This document shows, in pieces, positions 45,761 through 56,787 of a DNA stretch of 64,000 nucleotides. The DNA lies in contig OY992539.1 of NCBI GenBank assembly GCA_963921195.1, positions 97,844,964-97,908,963 of the forward strand, read 5' to 3'. Within the stretch, counting starts at the first letter, position 1; each line of letters begins with the position of its first letter. Below the pieces are notes generated by a model that saw only the letters and a program-made list of their open reading frames with translations, ran no database searches and was not told the origin of the DNA. The translations under genes were made by a program, and so were the position numbers. Origin of the DNA: Pegoplata infirma. Taxonomy: Eukaryota; Arthropoda; Insecta; Diptera; Anthomyiidae.

Positions 45761-46079
45761 AAAATACTTTTGATGTGACATAGTATAGTTTGTTTGTTTT
45801 GTCGTGTAGATCACAAATATGTCCATTTAACTTTTCAGGCACTCTCAAGTTTTCGAGTTACTGTCAAAAAACTTTTTTTTTTGGACTTTTCTCACTAAGA
45901 AACTTTGAGAAACTTTTCACCCGCTTTTAATTTTTTTAACTGTTTTAGATAGAAGTAGGATAAAGCTTTCCATGTTTGTTAATAAGTCTATATGGGGAAT
46001 TCCAGGCCAAATCTCTCACTTTTAGACCCGACCCCCTTCAAATAATTTTTTTTATACCATATTGGTGTTGAGTAATCAA

Positions 46080-47523
46080 TTTTTCAAAATTGCGATTCAG
46101 CGGTTCAAAAGTTATGATCCAAAATGTAAGCACACCTCAAAAATTTCAGAACATTCCACATAACCTAAAAATACAAAATGCTGATTGACATATGAGGCAT
46201 TCCACACCAAATGTCTTGCTACAGAAAAACATGTGTCCCGTAAATTTCTGAATAGGTTGTTTGGATAGCCCTATATGTAACTAAGATAATTGCGTTTTTG
46301 GTTTTTAAAATTTTCGAAAACTGGGCTTAGGAGGCGTGGTCAAATATTGAAAAAATGGTAAAATTTGTGGCGAGTTGCCTTGATTAAATATTTATCACAT
46401 TAAAACGGAATGCACCACAATGTCAAAAATTTACGTTCTTATATAGTTTTGTATGGGCTATCGATTAAAAATTCTTTTTTTGGAAAATTTTCAGAACCCG
46501 TTCTGAAATTTTCCATTTTTTAAAAAAGTAAATTTATCAAAAATCCGGCCACTTTTTTTTTTCTTTTTTATTTATTTTTTTAAAATTTTAGATGTTTGTC
46601 CATCCACACAAAAAAAATCAGAAACACGTTCATCTTTTTTTTTCGAGAAAATCGCATTTGAACTTTAAATTTCATAACAATTTGTTTATTTGCTTGTATT
46701 TCTTTGTTTTAAATTTGCGAATGAGTAATATTAATTGCATAAATATTCGTCATACGCTCTGTTGACACAAAGAAATACAAGCAAATAACAAAATTGTTAT
46801 GAAATTTAAAGTTCAAATGCGATTTTCTCGAAAAAAAAGATGAACGTATTTCTGATTTTTTTTGTGTGGATGGACAAACATCTAAACTTTTAAAAAAATA
46901 AATAAAAAAAAAAAAAAAAAGTGTCCGGATTTTTGATAAATTGACTTTTTTAAAAAACGGAAAATTTCAGAACGGGTTCTGAAAATTTTCCAAAAAAAAA
47001 ATTTAATCGATAGCCCATACAAAACTATATAAGAACGTAAATTTTTGACATTGTGGTGCATTCCGTTTTAATGTGATAAATATTTAATCAAGGCAACTCG
47101 CCACAAATTTTACCATTTTTTCAATATTTGACCACGCCTCCTAAGCCCAGTTTTCAAAAATTTGAAAAACCAGAAACGCAATTTTCTTAGTTACATAAAG
47201 GGCTATCCAAACAACCTATTCAGAAATTTACGGGACACATGTTTTTTTTCGCTGGACATTTGATGTGGAATGCCTCATATGTGAACATAATTGAACACCA
47301 AATGGTATTTAAACAAGTACGAACATATTTTTTGACAAAAAAGAGAAAACAATTCGGATTTTTTTTTACCAACATTTTTTTTCGCGGAATTTTTTTTTTT
47401 AAATTTATTTTTTTTTTTTCAAAAGTAATTTTCTTTTAAATAAAGTTTTTTGCAATAATCTTTTTGAAATTATGGAGGGTATCACTACATTCGGCAAGGC
47501 CGAATTTAACTTTTTTACTTGTT
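46080..47523 (+). mobile_element. DINE-1-like element, 5' truncated, split by a foldback
   Basis: TTCAGCGGTTCAAAAGTTAT, ACATTCCACATAACCTAAAA and, after the foldback, TGAACATAATTGAACACC and TGGAGGGTATCACTACATTC, then the TTCGGCAAGGCCGAA hairpin and TTTACTTGTTTT. The copy at 58209-58841 gives the uninterrupted order. Confidence 0.8.
46193..47277. mobile_element. TGAGGCATTCC foldback element, full copy, 1085 bp
   Basis: TGAGGCATTCCACACCAAAT and its reverse complement at 47277, with TA at 46191-46192 and 47278-47279. The site without an insertion is GGTTAACATATGTGAACAT at 58586. Arms of about 540 bases pair almost throughout, with the axis near 46735. Whether the duplication is TA or ATATG cannot be decided because the target is palindromic. 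Confidence 0.9.
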
Positions 47524-47627
47524 TTTATTTTTACTCTGGTTTTATTTATGTATATGGTGCTCCAAAAACAATAAATTGATAGATTTTTGAATTTTTGAAA
47601 AATTTTCTAGTTTATCGATTTTTTTCT

Positions 47628-48062
47628 GCCATAGTTATTTAAACAACCTTTATATTTATTGTTATGTAGTGTTGTTAAAGAAATTTTAATTTTGAATACG
47701 ATGAGTTTTATCCTAAAAAAATCGGATGACAATTGACAGAGTTGTTACAAATTTTCTAAAAAAGAAAATTTAGATTTTGCTGGAAATTGATGTTCGGATT
47801 ACCAACGCGGAAGATATAAATACATCATGAGAGCTCAGGTATATTAGTTTTAAAGATTTTTGGCGCTCCGAATCTGAATTTGGCCTTAAAATTGCTCTAT
47901 CGCGTCAGATTTTTGAGATATTTTACACACTTTAATATATCAAAACCTCAATGCGATAGGACAATTTTAAGGATCCAGCAGAAAAAAATCGTCGTATTCA
48001 AAATTAAATTTTCTTAAGGACATGATTGTCCATACAAAGGTTGTTGAACGAACTATAGCAGA
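47628..48062. mobile_element. Foldback-like inverted repeat, about 435 bp
   Basis: CCATAGTTATTTAAACAACC and TTTTAATTTTGAATACGA pair with their reverse forms at 47995-48060 (TCGTATTCAAAATTAAATTT, ACAACCTTTGTATGG reversed). Arms of about 110 bases, diverged. No target duplication was found. Confidence 0.55.
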
Positions 48063-48195
48063 ACAAGTGAGAGTGTTACATTTGGCTGTACCGAATCTTT
48101 TATACTCTCCAAAATGTAAAAAACAATATAAACGAGTGAGAGTGTAAAATTCGGCTGTGCCGAATCTTTTATACCCTCAAAAGTGTAAAAAAATA
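48063..48195 (-). mobile_element. Two consecutive DINE-1-like 3' ends, reverse orientation
   Basis: ACAAGTGAGAGTGTTACATT followed by TTGGCTGTACCGAAT and TATACTCTCC, then a second ACGAGTGAGAGTGTAAAATT with TTCGGCTGTGCCGAA and TATACCCTC. This suggests a head-to-tail or abortive-copy array of the 3' terminus. Confidence 0.65.
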
Positions 48196-48329
48196 AAAAA
48201 AAAATTGTCAGGGGCGTTTGTTGTGGGGGGGGGGGGTGATGGGGGTTATTTACATGTGAATTGAAAAGTTGTGAAAGACACTGTCTTTAAGACAGAACAG
48301 AGGCCTATATCTTTCTTATATGTATAGAG

Positions 48330-48480
48330 CAGTGTTGGCTACCGTTACATTTTCAATACCATTGCCGATTAAAAACATTTAATATTGACTACCGTTACCG
48401 TTACCAATCCCGAAATAAAAAATTTTAAATACCGTTACCGATAAAATACCATTTATTCGGATTTTTACCAGTATTATATC
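48330..48480. repeat. TACCGTTACC repeats beside a CAGTGTTGGC end
   Basis: CAGTGTTGGCTACCGTTACA starts a run of TACCGTTAC/AATACCATT words. It looks like one end of another hAT-like, repeat-filled element. The other end is not in view. Confidence 0.5.
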
Positions 48481-49796
48481 GGGTTTGTTTCGGTTGTCTT
48501 AAAATTACTTATTTTAATTTTTTTTTGCAGATACAAAGAAAAGTAAAATATTTTTAATGTATGCACGTAAAATAAAATAAAAACAAATTTTTGTTCATTA
48601 CAAATCGTATTTTTTTTTTTTTGGACAAAAACAATGAGAAAATCGGTCCAACCAATGATCAAATTCGCAATTAACTAAATTTGGACAAAGAATATGAGGC
48701 ATTCCACACCAAATGTCCAGTGAAAAAAAACACGTGTACCGAAAACTTCTGAATATGTTGTATGGATAGCCCTATATGGAATGTAGAAAATTGCGTTTTT
48801 GGTTTTTCAATTTTTCAAAAACTGGGCTTAGGAGGCGTGGTCAAATATTGGAAAAATTGTCAAATTTGTGTCGAGTTGCCTTGATTAAATATCAAGGATG
48901 GGTACCAATTCGATAAAAGTATTGGTATTGGTATTGGTTTTTAAAATTATATTAGTATTGGTATAGGTATTGGTTTTAACTTTTTGTTGAATTGGTATAG
49001 GTTTCGGTATTGGTTTTGAATTATATAGGTATTGGGTATTGGTATTGGTTTTAGCCTCGAATCGGTATCGGTTTTTAATAAGTATTGGTATTTATCTTAT
49101 ATCGGTTTTGGTATTTGTATGCAAAAGGTTTTGTCGTTAATATTAATTAATTTAACGTAAGCGTCCTTCTGCCCGCCCCACAGTGCACACTGGGCGAGAT
49201 GGTAGGTTTTTTGGCCAAAAGTCTCTACAGGTCGTAAATGTTAACCGATTTTTTTTAAATTCAGAATATAAGCCTATATTAAGGTAATAAATAAGTCCCT
49301 TGAAAGTTTTTGAAATCGGACCTACAAGGAAACTATTTCAGGGTGGACACTTAATTTTTAATAAAATTTACAGAAGTTATAGATGAAACAAATGAAGAGA
49401 AACTTGTCTTTTGCTTATGTATTTGAATTAGAGATGGTCTGTGGTCCCGTAATTTGCGTGACTCAAAAAACCACGTGATTCAGTCGTGAGCGATTTTTAT
49501 TTAAATCACGTTATTATAGAGTGATTTTCATTTAAATTAAGTACTATATTAAAGTAATAAATAAGTGACTTTAAACTTTTTGAAATCGGACCTACAAGGA
49601 AACTATTTTAGGGTGGACACTTCATTTTTAACAAAATTTACAGATGTTATAGATGAATCAAATGAAGAGACACTTGCCTTTTGTTTAAGTATTTGATTTG
49701 GAGATGGTCTCTGGTCCCATGATTCATGCGTGAGCGTGAGTGATTTTCATTTAAATCATTTGGTTATAGAGTGATTTTCATTTAAGTCAAGTGACT

Positions 49797-50447
49797 TGTT
49801 GTGTAGCATTTAGAGTTTCATTATTTTTAAGTTATTCTTACATTAGCACATAAGGGTTAAACAATTTTTGATTAGGTTTTAGTTATTTTATATTTATTTA
49901 GGTTATTTAAAATTTTTGTTTATTAATATTTTTTTGTTTATTCATATTTTTTTTATTTTAATTAATTACTGCTAATGCAGCATTTACTTGATTGACCCAA
50001 TTTTAAGCTAGTGTTAAGTTGCTATTATTTTTAAGTATAAATAGAGTGAAAAGACTTAATAAAGTTGATTTTGGATTCTCGATGCAATTGGACCAACTGT
50101 TATTATTGGAAATGCTACATAGGTAAGTATGCAAATTCCCTAGTCCCTTACAAAAGTGGGGTCCTTTGTTTTTATCTTAAAGTAGGCTCTATAGCCTGAC
50201 GGTTCAGGCGTCGTCCGCGCAGAACGGACAAACAATAGGTACACACCCGCACCAGAACAGTAGGTAAACACTAACACATTTCTTTAAAAGGATATTTTTC
50301 CTCCAAGAGAAATATCCTTTATCCCTTCTTTAAAAGGATATTTTTCCTCCAGGAGAAATATCCTTCCTTTTCTCTAAAATTCTTGTAAGCTAGGATATTT
50401 CTCATTCTTGGGAAATATCCTAGTTCCGTTTTTTTTATTATACAACA
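49797..50447 (+). mobile_element. Solo LTR of a retrotransposon
   Basis: Begins TGTTGTGTAGC and ends ATACAACA, with inverted TGTTGT/ACAACA termini and the direct repeat GACT at 49793-49796 and 50448-50451. TATAAATAGAG at 50036 and AATAAAG at about 50059 are in the right place for promoter and polyadenylation signals. Two AAAGGATATTTTTCCTCC-type hairpin repeats precede the end. No internal region remains. TGTTG..CAACA ends recall Copia-type LTRs, but the superfamily cannot be settled. Confidence 0.78.
50036..50046 (+). promoter_or_regulatory. TATA box of the solo LTR
   Basis: TATAAATAGAG lies 240 bases into the LTR, followed about 20 bases on by AATAAAG. This arrangement is usual where U3 meets R in insect LTRs. 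Confidence 0.5.
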
Positions 50448-50700
50448 GACTATATTAAGGTAATAAATAAGTGCCTTGAAACTTTTTGGATTGAGACCTA
50501 CAGGGAAACTTTTTCAAGGTGTTATAGATTAAACAAATGAAGAGACACTTGTCTCTTGTTTATGTATTTGAATTGGAGATGGTCGCTGGTCCCGTGATTT
50601 GCGTGACTCAAAAAAGTGATTTTCATTTAAATCGCGTGATTGTGAGTTGAAAAATTCTGAGTGAGTGTCTAGAGAGTGAGTCGAATTTTTGCGTGAGGGA

Positions 50701-52250
50701 TGTTTTCTTTTTGAAAAACCCCTTTTAAAAAAAAATATTTTTTAGCAGTATTTGCAGTCAGAATTAAGTCAAACTTTAAACTAAATAGTACATGCTTAAC
50801 CCATTTTGGACAAAGACTCATTTTTTTTTTGGAAAAAGGTACCTATTTAGTAAAATTAGCACCGGCTGATTTCAAAACTCTCGTAAAAAAAAAAAAAAAT
50901 TAATGTTCCGTTATTCCAGAAAAGCCTGTATTTCAACTTTTTATGCAATTTTAATATTTGGATTTATTTGCTATTTGAATTTGATAATAAATTAAATCTA
51001 AAAAAAAAATAATATTAATTAATAAAAAAATTAAAAGCCTAAACTAAAAAAAAGCTAATTTTTCGTTTTTGCTTAAAACAATTTCTGTGCTGATGCACAT
51101 TGCATTTAATGCACATATAAATTCCGGTGGTCAAGGGGAGATATTTTTTAATTGCAGAAAGATGAGACTTAACCACAGACTATATACAGACTCGACAGTA
51201 GAGTTTTATAAGAAAAAATGGGGGAAACTAAGCGATTTTAGGAGAAAACACAGCGGTTTTTAGTCCGTTTTACGCTAACATGACAACACTTTCTACGACT
51301 TAGGAGTAAGTGAAACAACAAAAACCGATCTGGCATCCATTTTTCTTATGGCGCGTTGTATCAGTTTTTGCTTTCTAACCTAATTCGTAGAATAATTTGA
51401 AAATATTAACCATATGGTTAAAGAATACTTTTTTGACACCTGTCACTTATGTCGAGTCTGTATTAGTCTGTGACTTAACATTTGTAACAAAATATACCTG
51501 AACTTCATCCTTTTCATACATAAATATTTTTTTGAAAAGGTGATCGAAATGGGTTATCATGCAGGGCCCCTTTTTCGATTTTAGATCATTTGCCAATTGC
51601 GATTACACGGGTAAATTTTTTCTTATATGGGGTTCACACGACCTTAACGACCTTAAACAAGTTGTTTAACAAAACACCAGTAACAGAATAAAAACGTAAT
51701 GGATACAGAAAAAATAATTTTTTAAACACGTAGCCCTTAAACTCTCAAAAATAGCAAGTGTGAACTGCACATTATGCGTTCTTAAATTCTTATATAATAT
51801 GACTGTGCCTCTAATAAAACAATAAATTTTTTTTTTCTGGATTCTGGTGTTGTGACATAAAATTTTGTAACGTCTGCTTGATTAAAATTTTGGAATTTCC
51901 AAAAACGGACATTAGTATTTTTTTTTTTACAACGCAAAGAAGAGTACAGTGACATTCAATGTACATATGTATATCAAATATTAACAATGTTTGCAAAAGA
52001 AAAAATTTCATCACAGAAAAGGTCTAAATTTTTAAAGATCTACTTTTATTAGGGGTCATAAAAACCGTGACAAAAAATATTTCTTTTATGTTTTTATGGC
52101 TTTTAAAATTCAAGTAGCTAACTCCTTTTTGTTATTTGACATTTCATGCAAACGATTACTGATCTATGTAACATCTTTTGCAATTTGTTAGTCAGGTAAA
52201 ACCTAAAAATGTGATGGAAAGAAAATCACAATTAAAACAAACGAAAATAA
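50701..52250. other. No gene recognised inside the hAT-like element
   Basis: AT-rich. Frames at 51069-51263 and 52014-51811 are short and unrecognised. No conserved hAT dimerisation or RNase-H blocks seen. Confidence 0.45.
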
Positions 52251-53098
52251 GAATACAAAAAACCGAAACAAAACCGATACGAAAGTAGAAAAAATGAATT
52301 GGTATTGGTTTTTTATTGGTATTGGTTTTGAAGAATAAAAGTATTGGTTTTTAATTGGTATTGGTAGTGGGGAATCGGTATTGGTTTTTTATCGGTATTG
52401 GTATCGCACAAATAAAGGTATTGGTTTTTAATTGGTATTGGTTTTCAATTTGAATTGGTATTAACGGGTATTGGTATCGAAAAGGTATTGGTACCCATCA
52501 TTGTTAAATATTTATCACATTAAAACGGAATGCTTCACAATCTTACAAATTTACGTTTTTATACAGTTTTGTATGGGCTATCGATTAAATTTTTTTTTTT
52601 TTTTTTGAAAATTTTCAGAACCCGTTCTGATATTTTTTTTTTATAAAATTCAATTTATCAAAAATCCGGCCACTTTTTTAAAGTTTAGATGTTTGTTCAT
52701 CAACACAAAAAAATTGATACACACGTTTTTCGTTTTTTTTTTCGAGAAAATCGAGTTTGAATTTTAAATTTCATAACAATTTAGTAACTTGCTTGTATTT
52801 TCTTGATTGAATTTCAGAACGGGTTCTGAAAATTTTCCAAAAAAAAAACTTTAATCGATGGTCCATACTAAACTATATAAGAATGTAAATTTTTGAGATT
52901 GTGGTGCATTCTATTTTAATGTGATAAATATTTAATCAAGGCAATATTTGACCACGCCTTCTAAGCCCAGTTTTTGAAAATTAGAAAAACCGAAAACGCA
53001 ATTTTTTAGTTCCATATAGGGCTATCAAAACAACCTATTCAGAAATTTACGGGACACATGTTTTCTGTAGCGTGACATTTGGCGTGGAATGCCTCATA

Positions 53099-54192
53099 TG
53101 TGGAATCTGATCCAACCAATGATCACATTCGCAATGTACCTAAAAAGTTCCGAACAGAAAAAGAATATTAACATTTTTTGGTGGGAAAATAAAAGAAGTG
53201 ATAAATAAAGCTTAACTTTGCCCACAAAATTCATATCTTCCATTTTCTTTATTTTGATTTCACAGATCACTTAAGGTATCCTTTACAACATATCAAAAAA
53301 ATTCATACTGCGACAGAAATGGTCTCATAAGATGTCTTTATTTTATTAAAAATTCCTTTGATTTTATAAAGGAATATCATTTTTTTTAAATAATAAAATA
53401 TGTAATTTTTGGAATATTTTTATTTTTAGGCAAGAACTTTAAAATCAGTTTTTTTTTAAGAATATTTGTTCATATTTAAGTGTGTTATACAGAATTTGAT
53501 ATTTTTAACAAAAAAGTTTAATGATTTGACAATTTTTTTAGATTTTGAAAAACTTTGGTTTCATATGATTATTAGAACCTAAAAACTGATCTTGAAAAGG
53601 TTAATTTTTTTTTTTTGTAAAGTTTTCAGTTTTTTATTTGTCTATAAATATCATATTATTTATTTTTTAAAGCAATCATGTCTCAAAAACTCAAATTCTT
53701 TCATTTAAAAAATGGCAAAGTGACTTTCTGCGTTTTTTAAAGTTGAAAATGGTTTCAAAATATTTGCAATCTAAAAATCTTAGAATTTTTATACCAAAAA
53801 TGAATCTCAAAATTTTTTATGCTTTGAAAAACCTGTCAGATCTGAAATTTTTTTGAGTCGGTATTATTGTATGAAAATGAGAAGTTTCGACGAAAATTCA
53901 AAATATTTGATAATCTGAGTTTGTTTGTCCTATCAGATTTTCATCCTAAAAAACTTAGTTTTTTTAGATAAAGGGTTTTGAATATAAGCCATCGATATGT
54001 ATCATTATCTATCAGTCAAGTGCAAATGGATTGATATGTACTTTAAATTTAAATTAATTTTCGAATGAGCAAATTTAATGAAATAATATTAACCAAAGAC
54101 TCAAAGGAATTAATTCTTTAATTCAATTTTTTAATTCGAACTAAAAAAAAAATTTTTCATTCCCTAAAATCGTTCAGCTTTCAAAATCATTG
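53099..54192. other. No gene or element recognised
   Basis: AT-rich, with TTTTAAAGTTGAAAATGG-type low-complexity words. The final part (54105-54192) is AATTAATTC-rich and forms the target of the next element. Confidence 0.45.
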
Positions 54193-54891
54193 AATTAATT
54201 CGGCAGCATAAAATAACCCCCCAGGAAATAAATCTTCAAAATGAAAATGAGGCAAGCCCCCAAAAATGGGACCTTATTTCATAATGAAATAAATCCCCAA
54301 TTTTAAAAATGAATTAAGTCCCCATCGGAATGCAAAAACACCCCAAAATTAAATGAAATAACACCCCAATTTTGGGGTTTTCTTTCATATGAAATAAATC
54401 CCCATTTTGAAAAAGGAAATAAGGCCCCAATTTTAAATTCATTAAACGCTCTCAAAAAAAGAAACAAATAAAAGAATTTCAAAACATTTTTTTAAATTTT
54501 GTTGTTGAAATCATTATTTGTCTGATGGTTTATTCATGCAAACTACGCATTTGTGCCCTTTGTAAAAATTTGAACAAAATTTATTTGGAAGATTAAAATT
54601 TTTTCAATTTATTTTAGTTCCATTACATATCTAATGATGTTTTCATGGTAGAAAAAAATTATTGGGAATTTTTCATGTTTTCGTTGTTGAAATTAATTAT
54701 TTTTTGGTAAGAGTTTTGGCTTTTTTCATTTTCAACCGATTTAAAAAAGATTACAATTTTTTCAGATTCATTATTTATTTTGAGACGTTTAGATGGTTAA
54801 AGAAAATTTTTTGGAATTTATCATGTTTCCGTTGTTGCAATTAATTGTTTATGGGAACATAATTTCTTGGTAACAGTTTTGGAAACGAACT

Positions 54892-54970
54892 ATTAGTTTT
54901 GTTGTAGAAAAATATTTTTTGATTGTAAATCGGTTACAATCACACAATATTTTTCTACAACAAAACTAAT
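54892..54970. repeat. Hairpin, 37-bp arms
   Basis: ATTAGTTTTGTTGTAGAAAA and its reverse complement, with TGATTGTAA/TTACAATCA nearer the loop (ATCGG). One short interruption. Part of the foldback region flanking the piggyBac insertion. Confidence 0.8.
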
Positions 54971-55218
54971 ATTTCGTTGACTACAAACTATAGTTTATAC
55001 TTTACCAATTTAAATTGAACTAACTGAGTACTAGTTTTGGTGGAGCAAAAATTTTATTTAACCCTGCTGTTAGGTTAGAAAAAACTTACGGATGTTAGGT
55101 TAGTGGACCATTTGGTCCATACTTAATATTCAAACAAAATAACAATTTAATATTATATTTGTATATATTTTGGATCATTTCTACCTAAATACGATTATTT
55201 TAAGCTTAACTGAACGTT

Positions 55219-55744
55219 AGAGATGGGTGCGTGAGTGAATTCTGGGTCACGCTCACGCAAGAAATATTATAATCGCTCATGAATCACTTACTCGATTTTT
55301 TTCTTTACTCACGCTCACTTACTACTCACGTCAGTAAAACTAAAATAAGTTACGATCATGCGTGACTCATGTGATTCATAATTACGCTCACCCCAATTCA
55401 CGCAATATTCACTTACAAATACACAATTTTAAGGAAATTAAAAAAAAAAAAAAAGTTCATATATTAGCAGACCGTTAATTTGAAGTTTAACTGATTGCTA
55501 AACGAAAAATAAAAATAAAACTATAAATAAAACTGAAAACAATACAAAAAAATTATATTGAATCACGCAAGAAAAATGGCACTCACGCAAAAATTAGGCT
55601 CGATTTCTAATCACTCACACATAAAAGTTTTGGAATCACACTCACTCAAGCATGATTCTCGTAATTAACAAGACTTTCGCTCGAGCGTGAGTCACGCGTG
55701 ATTCACGAGAACCACGTAAATCACGTGACCAGCACCCATCTCTA
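55219..55744. mobile_element. hAT-like MITE with CACGCTCAC/GTGAGT arrays
   Basis: Ends TAGAGATGGGTGCGTGAGTG and the reverse of TAGAGATGGGTGCTGGTCAC. The subterminal regions are TCACGCTCACTTACTACTCA-like words at both ends. The flanks ACTGAACG/CTTACAGC do not match, so a clean duplication is not visible. It lies inside the piggyBac remnant, upstream of the transposase motif. Confidence 0.75.
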
Positions 55745-55806
55745 CTTACAGCTAATGTAAACATTTGTTGAAGGATTCCCTTTTTTCATATTCTTTACTT
55801 TAGAGA

Positions 55807-56470
55807 TTGTTTTGTTTTACAATTCAACAAAAGGTACATATGTTAGTTTTGTTTTTTCCTATAATTTCTAATGATTCATCTCATTTAGGTGGCGTGGATA
55901 TTGCTGATCAAATGGTTGGTTCCTACAGCACGAAACGCGCAAGAAATCGATGGCCTAACGTTGTATTTGCAAACATACTTGATATCCCAGCAAAACCTTA
56001 AACATGGTAACGGTTATGTATTGCATTACCATGTGATGCATAGCCCAATAAAAATTAGAAAATGTGCATTAATTTTCGCCTACCGCTTACCATAGGCATT
56101 CACTATATTTATTTTTCATGCATTATGTAAAACTCATGCATTACTTTGAGTGACATCCCAAACAAAAAGAATCAATTAAGTATAGGGTATTGTAAGGTTG
56201 CCTTATTCTATACTGGAATAATGATTTTTGTTTGGGATAAGACTCAAAGTAGCGCATGAGTTTTACATAATGCGTGAAAAATACAAAAAAGTTATGCCTA
56301 TGGTAAGCGATAGGGAAAAAATGCATATTTTTGTTTTTTTTTGCTATGCATTACATGGTAATGCATTACATGACCGTCACCATTTTAAAAGTTTTGCCGG
56401 AATACCCGCTGTGAATGCGTGCATCCTATATTTTAAAATCGACGTTTCATGGGCTCCGGCTATCGAAATC
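55807..56470 (+). pseudogene. piggyBac transposase fragment (C-terminal catalytic region)
   Basis: From 55889 the frame reads GGVDIADQMVGSYSTKRARN then RWPNVVFANILDI, the signature of piggyBac transposases that holds a catalytic Asp (GGVDxxDxxxxxYSxxRxxxRWP). A MITE at 55986-56400 interrupts the frame. Beyond it the same protein resumes with PAVNACILYFKID, equivalent to the family's VNAxILY segment. Upstream exons, the first catalytic Asp residues and the C-terminal Cys-rich domain are not present. The enzyme would cut and paste at TTAA; this copy cannot. Only about 75 residues of a protein of roughly 550-600 survive. Confidence 0.9.
55986..56400. mobile_element. CCCAGCAAAAC MITE inside the piggyBac frame
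   Basis: Starts CCCAGCAAAACCTTAAACAT and ends AAAAGTTTTGCCGG. The interior is largely an inverted repeat (TGCATTACCATG, CATTATGTAAAACTCATGCA and reverses). Removing it rejoins LDI to PAVNA in the transposase, consistent with an insertion flanked by a very short AT-rich duplication. Relatives: 25878-27577, 26190-26410, 63509-63706. Confidence 0.78.
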
Positions 56471-56706
56471 GCAGGAGAAAATATTCTATGGACCAAATGG
56501 TCCCTTAACCTAAGATACGTAACTTTTTATTTTTCTCAGTCCTGGTTTAAGTCAGAACCTAGATTTTTAGTAAATAACATTGTTTTATAAAAAGACCCCA
56601 TGAGCAAAAAATCTAAGCCAGTATATATCAACGTTCAAAAGTTACAAAGGAAACAATCCAAAAATTGGACCAAATGGGCTTAACCTAACAGTAGGGTTAA
56701 GTGAAG

Positions 56707-56760
56707 GTCGGTTGGAATTGAAAAATTCGCGCGAATTTTTCATTTCCAACCGACTTACAC
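56707..56760. repeat. Hairpin in foldback flanking piggyBac
   Basis: GTCGGTTGGAATTGAAAAAT and its near reverse complement meet at TTCGCGCGAA. With GCTCCACCAAAACTAGTACT at 56779-56798 and its reverse at 55028-55047, it shows that piggyBac entered one arm of an older palindrome. Confidence 0.8.
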
Positions 56761-56787
56761 TTAAATAAAGTTTTTGCTCCACCAAAA

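Larger units (their letters stand above)
49275..50700. repeat. Tandem block of about 270 bp, three copies
   Basis: ATTAAGGTAATAAATAAGT, GAAATCGGACCTACAAGGAA, GAAGAGACACTTGTCT and GGAGATGGTC..GGTCCCGTGA recur at about 49270, 49545 and 50455, with the last two separated by the LTR. Each ends in GTGAGT/ACGTGATT-rich sequence like that at 487-655 and 55219-55744. Confidence 0.75.
48893..52503. mobile_element. 3.6-kb hAT-like element with TATTGG arrays
   Basis: The exact 8-bp duplication TTAAATAT lies at 48885-48892 and 52504-52511. The ends are CAAGGATGGGTACCAAT and ATTGGTACCCATCATTG. Arrays of GGTATTGGTATTGGTTTTT fill 48923-49125 and, reading in the opposite sense relative to the end, 52295-52500. 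The interior has tandem blocks (49275-50700), a solo LTR and unassigned sequence at 50700-52250. No hAT transposase frame was seen. Confidence 0.9.
48695..53096. mobile_element. TGAGGCATTCC foldback element split by a hAT-like insertion
   Basis: Left arm from TGAGGCATTCCACACCAAAT (48695-48884), right arm 52512-53096 ending GGCGTGGAATGCCTCA, with TA flanks at 48693-48694 and 53097-53098. The left arm stops at TTGATTAAATAT, where the element 48893-52503 is inserted. The sequence outside both ends shares CCAACCAATGATCA and ATTCGCAAT (48652-48675, 53112-53135). Confidence 0.88.
55062..56696 (+). mobile_element. piggyBac-type transposon remnant
   Basis: TTAA at 55058-55061 and 56697-56700. The ends are CCCTGCTGTTAGGTTAG and CTTAACCTAACAGTAGGG. 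Inner copies of GGACCATTTGGTCC near both ends form subterminal repeats. TTAA duplications and CCC ends are hallmarks of piggyBac, and the transposase fragment at 55807-56470 confirms it. Two MITEs and deletions have destroyed it. The flanking sequence is a palindrome (GCAAAAATTTTATTTAA, and its reverse after 56760). Confidence 0.92.
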
